DNA of 64,000 bases from Saccharopolyspora dendranthemae (lineage in GTDB: Bacteria > Actinomycetota > Actinomycetes > Mycobacteriales > Pseudonocardiaceae): positions 992,001-1,056,000 of the forward strand of contig NZ_VIWX01000002.1 in assembly GCF_007829955.1 (NCBI RefSeq), in the 5' to 3' direction. The translations under genes were made by a program, and so were the position numbers. How positions within the stretch are numbered: the first letter of the stretch is position 1; each line of letters starts with the position of its first letter. A model generated the notes under the pieces. The model was not told the origin of the DNA, made no database searches, and saw nothing but the letters and a program-made list of their open reading frames with translations. This document shows positions 59,865 through 64,000 of the stretch, piece after piece.

Positions 59865-61006
59865 CCGGCCGACCCGTCCTCGGTGGTGGGGCGCAGGGCG
59901 CGCAGTTCCTCGTGGGCGGTGTCGAGCTGGGTTTCGGCTCGGTGCGCGCGGTTCTGGGCTTGGTCGCGCGCGTCCTGCACGGCCGCGAGGCGCTGCGCGT
60001 GCGCGTCGCGCTCGGAGCGCAACCGCTCGGCGGCCTCCTCGCGCAGTCGCTGGAGTTCGGTGGTGTGCTGCTCGCGCACCGCGGCCAATTCGGTGCGCTG
60101 GCGCTCGATCTCCGCGCGTGAGGACTCCGCGGCCGCCCGCAGTTCGGTGAGCTGCTCGCGGGCGGTCTCGGCGGCCGTTTCGGCGCGCGCGGCGCGTTCG
60201 CCCGCCTCCGCCTTGCGGTCGGTGGCCTCGGCGATCTCCCGCTGCGCCTGCTGCTGAGCGGAGAGCACCTGCGCGGTCGCTTCGGAGCGGGCGGTCTCCA
60301 GGGCGCTGTGGGCCTCGGCGACGGTGTTGTCCGCGTCCTGGCGGGCGCGAGCCACCAGCTCCTCGGCCCGGCGCTGCGCTGCGGCGGTGGCGACCTCGGC
60401 TTCGTTGCGGGCCGCTTCGACGTCGGCGGCCGCCTCGCTTCGGGCCTGCTCGGCCTCGGCGTGGGCCTGATCGCGCTGCGCCTGGGCGGTGTCGGTGTCC
60501 CGCGCGGCGTGCTCGGCCTCGGCCACCGCGTCCTCGGCCGCCTCCTCGGCGTTCTGGCGGGCCTGTTCGGCGTCGCGGCGCTGCTGCTGGGCGGTGGCCA
60601 GCGCCTGCTCGGCCTGGGCGACGCGGTGCGCGGCTTCGGCCTGGGCGGCTTGGATCTGGGCTTCGGCGGCCGAGGGATCGGTGAGGGTGGCCAGTTCTTC
60701 CAGGCCCGCGCGCAGGTTTCGGCCCAGCTGCTCCGACAGCAGCCGGTACTGGCGCACCAGTTCCTCGGCGCGCATCCGCGCCCCGTCGAACTCGCTGGCA
60801 CTCTCCGATGCGGTGCTGGGGGTCTGCTCGGCGACCGCCTGCAGGCGCTGCCGCTGCTTCCAGGCGCGCCACCGGGTGTGTTCGGGCAGGTCGCAGTACT
60901 CCGGTGGACGGCCCGGCCCGCTGGGGCGCTCCACCGGGCGTTCGCAGCCCGGGAAGCGGCAGATGCCCTCGGCGGTGTCCTCGGTGGATTGCGGCTGCTC
61001 ACTCAC
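59861..61006 (-). CDS. Zinc-finger-headed long coiled-coil protein
   Basis: A 381-residue protein. Residues about 14-50 carry a putative zinc module (CRFPGCERPV...GRPPEYCDLPEHTRW). The rest (about 70-375) is almost unbroken Ala/Glu/Gln/Arg coiled coil with many AEA and QAQ heptads. No membrane segment. It resembles KfrA- or SMC-like filament proteins in layout only. GTG 61006 is chosen, but no strong ribosome site is seen; TTG 61024 is possible. Function unknown. Confidence 0.65.
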   Translation of the reverse strand: MSEQPQSTEDTAEGICRFPGCERPVERPSGPGRPPEYCDLPEHTRWRAWKQRQRLQAVAEQTPSTASESASEFDGARMRAEELVRQYRLLSEQLGRNLRAGLEELATLTDPSAAEAQIQAAQAEAAHRVAQAEQALATAQQQRRDAEQARQNAEEAAEDAVAEAEHAARDTDTAQAQRDQAHAEAEQARSEAAADVEAARNEAEVATAAAQRRAEELVARARQDADNTVAEAHSALETARSEATAQVLSAQQQAQREIAEATDRKAEAGERAARAETAAETAREQLTELRAAAESSRAEIERQRTELAAVREQHTTELQRLREEAAERLRSERDAHAQRLAAVQDARDQAQNRAHRAETQLDTAHEELRALRPTTEDGSAG

Positions 61007-61072
61007 GAGCAGTGACGGTACCAACGGCCCCGGTCGTGGCGATCACCGCTGGTGAGCGGACAATCTCCCACC

Positions 61073-61870
61073 ATGGGTGAGCGTCAGGATCTGCGTGCCG
61101 ATTGCGGGCGGTGCTTCGGGTTGTGCTGCGTGGCACTGCCCTTCTCCGCTTCGGCGGACTTCGCCGTGGACAAGCCCGGCGGAAAGCCGTGCCACAACCT
61201 GCTGGCCGACTTCTCCTGCGGGATCCACGCGAACCTGCGCGAGAGCGGCTTCGCCGGGTGCACGGTGTTCGACTGCTTCGGTGCCGGGCAGCACCTCTCG
61301 CAGTACACCTTCGGCGGGGTGTCGTGGCGGCAGGCACCCGAGACGGCCGAATCGATGTTCGCGGCGTTCGAGGTGATGCGCGGCCTGCACGAATTGCTGT
61401 GGTACCTCGACGACGCGCTGGGACGCGACGCCACCGCATCGCTGCACGAAGACCTGCGGGCACGTCGCGACGAGGTCGCGGCGCTCACGGATGGGGCGGC
61501 CGGGGAACTGACCGAAGTGGACCTGGGCGCCGAACGTGCGCGCACCGGTGATCTGCTCGGCGAGGCCGGCCTCCTGGTGCGCGGCCCGCACGGTGCGCAG
61601 CACCGCGGTGCGGACCTGGTGGGCCGTGGTTTGCGCGGCGCGAACCTGCGCGCGGCGAACCTGCGTGGTGCGCTGCTGATCGCCGCCGATCTGCGCGGCG
61701 CCGACCTGGGGTTCGCCGACCTGCTGGGCGCGGACCTGCGCGACACCGATCTGCGCGGCGCCGAGCTCACCGGAGCCCTCTACCTCACCCAACCGCAGGT
61801 GGCCGCGGCGCGAGGCGACGACACGACCCGATTGCCCCCGGGGTTGCTGCGTCCCGCGCAGTGGGGTTGA
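61073..61870 (+). CDS. Pentapeptide-repeat protein with N-terminal cysteine cluster
   Basis: A 265-residue protein. The N-terminal 70 residues carry eight cysteines in a zinc/iron-binding-like pattern (DCGRCFGLCC, KPCHNLL, FSCGIH, GCTVFDCFG), then a helical part (about 80-150), then about ten pentapeptide units of the A(D/N)LRG type (about 180-240). Pentapeptide helices can mimic DNA and protect gyrase, but most have no known role. ATG 61073; GTG 61052 is in frame. Confidence 0.8.
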   Translation: MGERQDLRADCGRCFGLCCVALPFSASADFAVDKPGGKPCHNLLADFSCGIHANLRESGFAGCTVFDCFGAGQHLSQYTFGGVSWRQAPETAESMFAAFEVMRGLHELLWYLDDALGRDATASLHEDLRARRDEVAALTDGAAGELTEVDLGAERARTGDLLGEAGLLVRGPHGAQHRGADLVGRGLRGANLRAANLRGALLIAADLRGADLGFADLLGADLRDTDLRGAELTGALYLTQPQVAAARGDDTTRLPPGLLRPAQWG

Positions 61871-61883
61871 ACCCGCCTCGTGG

Positions 61884-62642
61884 TCAGGCGATCGGCTCGG
61901 GCGCTCCGATGTGGGAGTCGGTCAGCGGGTGGCGCAGGAAGTGCTCGGTGCCGAACAGCTCCCGGCGGGTGCGCGGGTCGAGATCGCCGACCAGAGCGGG
62001 TAGCGCGCCGCGCTGAACTTCGCTGCGATGAGCCAGCACCGCTTCGGTCTTGCAGTCCAGCCAGCGGCTGATGTCGACCGACGCGCTCAGGTGCTCATCG
62101 GGCACCGTGTGGGCGGCCTTGGGGTGCCCCACCAGGTCGCGGTAGGCGGCCAGCGCCGAGTGCGGGTGGGTCACCGAGTAGAGCGCCCGCACCTGCCACG
62201 CCTCGCCGGTTTCGGGGTGCAGCTGCTCGAGACCGGCCGCGTGCACCGCCAGCATCGTGATGCGGTGGGTGTGCACGTGATCGGGGTGCCCGGAGATGCC
62301 GCCGTAGCCGTCGTGGGTGATCACCACGTCGGGCCGGAATTCCCGCAGGTGGCCCACCAGCCGGTGCACCGCTTCCTGCAGCGGGGAATCGACCAGTCGC
62401 GCGCAGCCCGGCGCTGATTCGGGCACCCGCGCGTCGGCGTAGCCCAAGAGCCGGGGCTTGCCCGCACCGAGGATCCGCAGCGCCTCCCCGAGTTCCCCGG
62501 CCCGGTGGGTGTCGTCCACCCAGGTCGCGGTCACCACACCGGTGCGGGCGCCCGCCTCGGCTTGGCGGGCCAGCACACCCCCGGCCGACAGCGACTCGTC
62601 GTCGGGATGGGCGAAGACCCCGAGCAGACTGGGCACCGGCAT
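61884..62642 (-). CDS. PIG-L family deacetylase
   Basis: A 252-residue LmbE/PIG-L zinc deacetylase: GVFAHPDDESLSAGGVL with ligands H12, D15 and the catalytic D14, and the third ligand in ISGHPDHVHTHR. Relatives are MshB and Mca of mycothiol metabolism and GlcNAc deacetylases. Which of these is meant cannot be decided here; no msh genes are adjacent. ATG 62642 with GGAAGG 9 nt upstream. Confidence 0.85.
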   Translation of the reverse strand: MPVPSLLGVFAHPDDESLSAGGVLARQAEAGARTGVVTATWVDDTHRAGELGEALRILGAGKPRLLGYADARVPESAPGCARLVDSPLQEAVHRLVGHLREFRPDVVITHDGYGGISGHPDHVHTHRITMLAVHAAGLEQLHPETGEAWQVRALYSVTHPHSALAAYRDLVGHPKAAHTVPDEHLSASVDISRWLDCKTEAVLAHRSEVQRGALPALVGDLDPRTRRELFGTEHFLRHPLTDSHIGAPEPIA

Positions 62643-62960
62643 CGCGAAACCACCTTCCAGGGCAAAGGAGGCCCGGAGCATAGCCAGCCCCACGTCGCCT
62701 CGCGACGCCTGGCAGCGCGGTTGGCTTGTTCACGCACACCACCTGTCCGATACGGGTCAGTCCGGGCACCGCCGAGGAGCGAACTGCGACGGCTCGGGCC
62801 GCGATGACGACATGCAGCGCACGCACTCAGCTGATGTCCCCACCGTCCAGGTGATCTGAGTGGGGCGCTGAACCGTCCGGCCCCGATCGGCCATCCGGAC
62901 GGGCCCGGATTGGGCCGAAACGCGCTCCCGCCGTGCGTGTCCGCTGGGAAACTCCACTGC
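62643..62960. other. 318-bp divergent intergenic region
   Basis: No convincing gene. It contains a perfect inverted repeat CCGTCCGG (62873-62880) and CCGGACGG (62895-62902), 58 bp before the membrane-protein start, which could be an operator. Promoters for both divergent genes should lie here. Confidence 0.4.
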
Positions 62961-63617
62961 ATGGCTCTCGCACCCACGGTTCCCACGGGCGCGCACCGAC
63001 GTCGCGGCGCCATCCGCGCCGTGCTGATCGCCGCGGCCTGCGGGCTCGCCGCCGGTGGGGCCACCGCTGTCGCGCAAGGTGCGCTGCCCCCGCAGGTGGC
63101 GTCGCTGGCCAACTCCAGCGGATCGTGGACGCTGCTGGCCTTCGCCCTGGCTCTGCCCGCACCGACCGCATTCTCAGGCGCGGTGTGCGGGGCGCTGTCA
63201 CTGGCCGGGATGCTTGCCGGCTACGTGCTCACCGACCTGCTGCGCGGCTACCCCTCCTCCACCGGGCTGATGGTGTTCTGGGGTGCCGCGGCGGTGCTGG
63301 CCGGACCTGTGCTGGGGCTGGGCGCGCAATGGCTGCGACGAAGGCCGGGAACCCGTGCGGCACTGGGATTGTCAGCACTGTGCGGTGTGCTGATCGGCGA
63401 GGCGGGATACGGACTGCTCGTCCTCGCCGAGAGCACCCACCCGCTCTACTGGTGGGGTCAGGCGGGTATCGGTGTGCTGCTGCTGGCCGCGGGTGCGGCG
63501 TGGAAGCTGCGCGGGCCGGGCGTGATCGTGCAGGTGGTGCTGTTCACCGCCGCGGTGGCCACGGCGTTCCCGGTGCTCTACCTGCACGGCAGCGTGCTCG
63601 TGCTGCTGGTGCCGTGA
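62961..63617 (+). CDS. DUF6518-like integral membrane protein
   Basis: A 218-residue protein with six hydrophobic helices (from about 15, 48, 72, 105, 138, 165 and a last one near 190), an STGLMVFWGAAAVLAGP helix and STHPLYWWGQAGIG in the loop before the last pair. The layout is that of the actinobacterial DUF6518 family of unknown function. ATG 62961. Confidence 0.65.
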   Translation: MALAPTVPTGAHRRRGAIRAVLIAAACGLAAGGATAVAQGALPPQVASLANSSGSWTLLAFALALPAPTAFSGAVCGALSLAGMLAGYVLTDLLRGYPSSTGLMVFWGAAAVLAGPVLGLGAQWLRRRPGTRAALGLSALCGVLIGEAGYGLLVLAESTHPLYWWGQAGIGVLLLAAGAAWKLRGPGVIVQVVLFTAAVATAFPVLYLHGSVLVLLVP

Positions 63618-63655
63618 CCGGCCGGCGGTCCCGATCTCGATGAGGCCCTCGGTGC

Positions 63656-64000
63656 TCACAGGAGGGCGCCGCCGGAGACCTCGATGCGCTGGGCGGTGAC
63701 CCAGCGCAGTCCCTCGGAGGCCATCGTGGCGATGGCGTCGCCGATCTCCTCGGGTTCGCCGACGCGGCCGAGCACGGTCTGGTCGGCCAGAGCCTGGCGC
63801 AACCCGTCGTCGTCCCGCATCGCTCCGCCGTTGAAGTCGGTGGCCGTGGGCCCCGGGGCGATCGAGTTCACCCGGATACCGCGAGGCCCGAGCTCTGCGG
63901 CGAGATTGCGGCTCAGAGCTTCGAGCGCGGCCTTCGATGCGGCGTAGACGGAGGTGGTGGGCCTGGTGTGGCGGGTCGCTGACGACGACACGTTGATGAC
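63656..64000 (-). CDS. SDR-family oxidoreductase, C-terminal part
   Basis: The frame enters from beyond the right edge and ends at 63656, giving 114 residues. Visible are VINVSSSATRH with the catalytic Ser, YAASKAALEALSRNLAAELG (YxxxK), RVNSIAPGPTATDF and the common ending GEPEEIGDAIATMASEGLRWVTAQRIEVSGG. A classical SDR; cofactor domain and start are outside the window. Confidence 0.88.
   Translation of the reverse strand, partial: VINVSSSATRHTRPTTSVYAASKAALEALSRNLAAELGPRGIRVNSIAPGPTATDFNGGAMRDDDGLRQALADQTVLGRVGEPEEIGDAIATMASEGLRWVTAQRIEVSGGALL

Overview
The window comes from a high-GC actinomycete chromosome. The evidence is the very G+C-rich third codon positions, many GTG/TTG starts, F420-type, LCP, mycothiol-type deacetylase and PrmC-related genes, and a KstR-like box. 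The gene mix would fit Pseudonocardiaceae (Saccharopolyspora-like), but that placement is an inference. I see no rRNA, tRNA, CRISPR array, transposase or prophage.

Region 1 (1-12.3 kb) is catabolic. A GntR repressor and an MFS exporter/importer share a palindromic operator. Then come an aldehyde dehydrogenase-like protein with a changed active site, an amidase, a D-2-hydroxyacid dehydrogenase, a DUF3830 protein, two Asp/Glu-racemase-superfamily enzymes, a second GntR regulator, and GabD and GabT. One palindrome (ATTGTCAACAAT) occurs in front of three transcription units here and defines a probable regulon that ends in GABA -> succinate semialdehyde -> succinate.

Region 2 (12.4-24.8 kb) is mostly housekeeping: an LCP cell-wall ligase, a secreted GH25 muramidase, a COG3044-type ATPase, a phosphoribosyltransferase, an M-domain-less Clp ATPase, an esterase, a STAS protein, a DUF1697 protein and an ABC-F protein.

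Region 3 (24.8-31.2 kb) holds a tripartite tricarboxylate transporter operon (CoA-transferase, TctC, TctB, TctA, crotonase-like protein). It is divergent from a GntR regulator that is translationally coupled to a gamma-carbonic-anhydrase-like protein.

Region 4 (31.3-40.7 kb) has a PrmC-related methylase, small zinc proteins, a GH38 alpha-mannosidase and a secreted amidase. From about 37.2 to 40.7 kb lies a lower-GC, gene-poor island with inverted repeats and a secreted nucleoside-hydrolase-like protein.

Region 5 (40.7-53 kb) is accessory metabolism: a 3-ketosteroid dehydrogenase-like flavoprotein behind a KstR-type box, a secreted lipase, an O-methyltransferase, a PLP decarboxylase, an LLM oxidoreductase, an ArsR-SRPBCC protein with its operator, and BKACE.

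Region 6 (53-64 kb) contains trpS preceded by a leader peptide with tandem Trp codons and attenuator-like hairpins, then MarR/SDR, LysE, malate dehydrogenase, a coiled-coil zinc protein, a pentapeptide protein, a PIG-L deacetylase and a partial SDR. Two 70-bp copies of one palindromic repeat lie 43 kb apart, in opposite orientation (9.3 and 52.4 kb).
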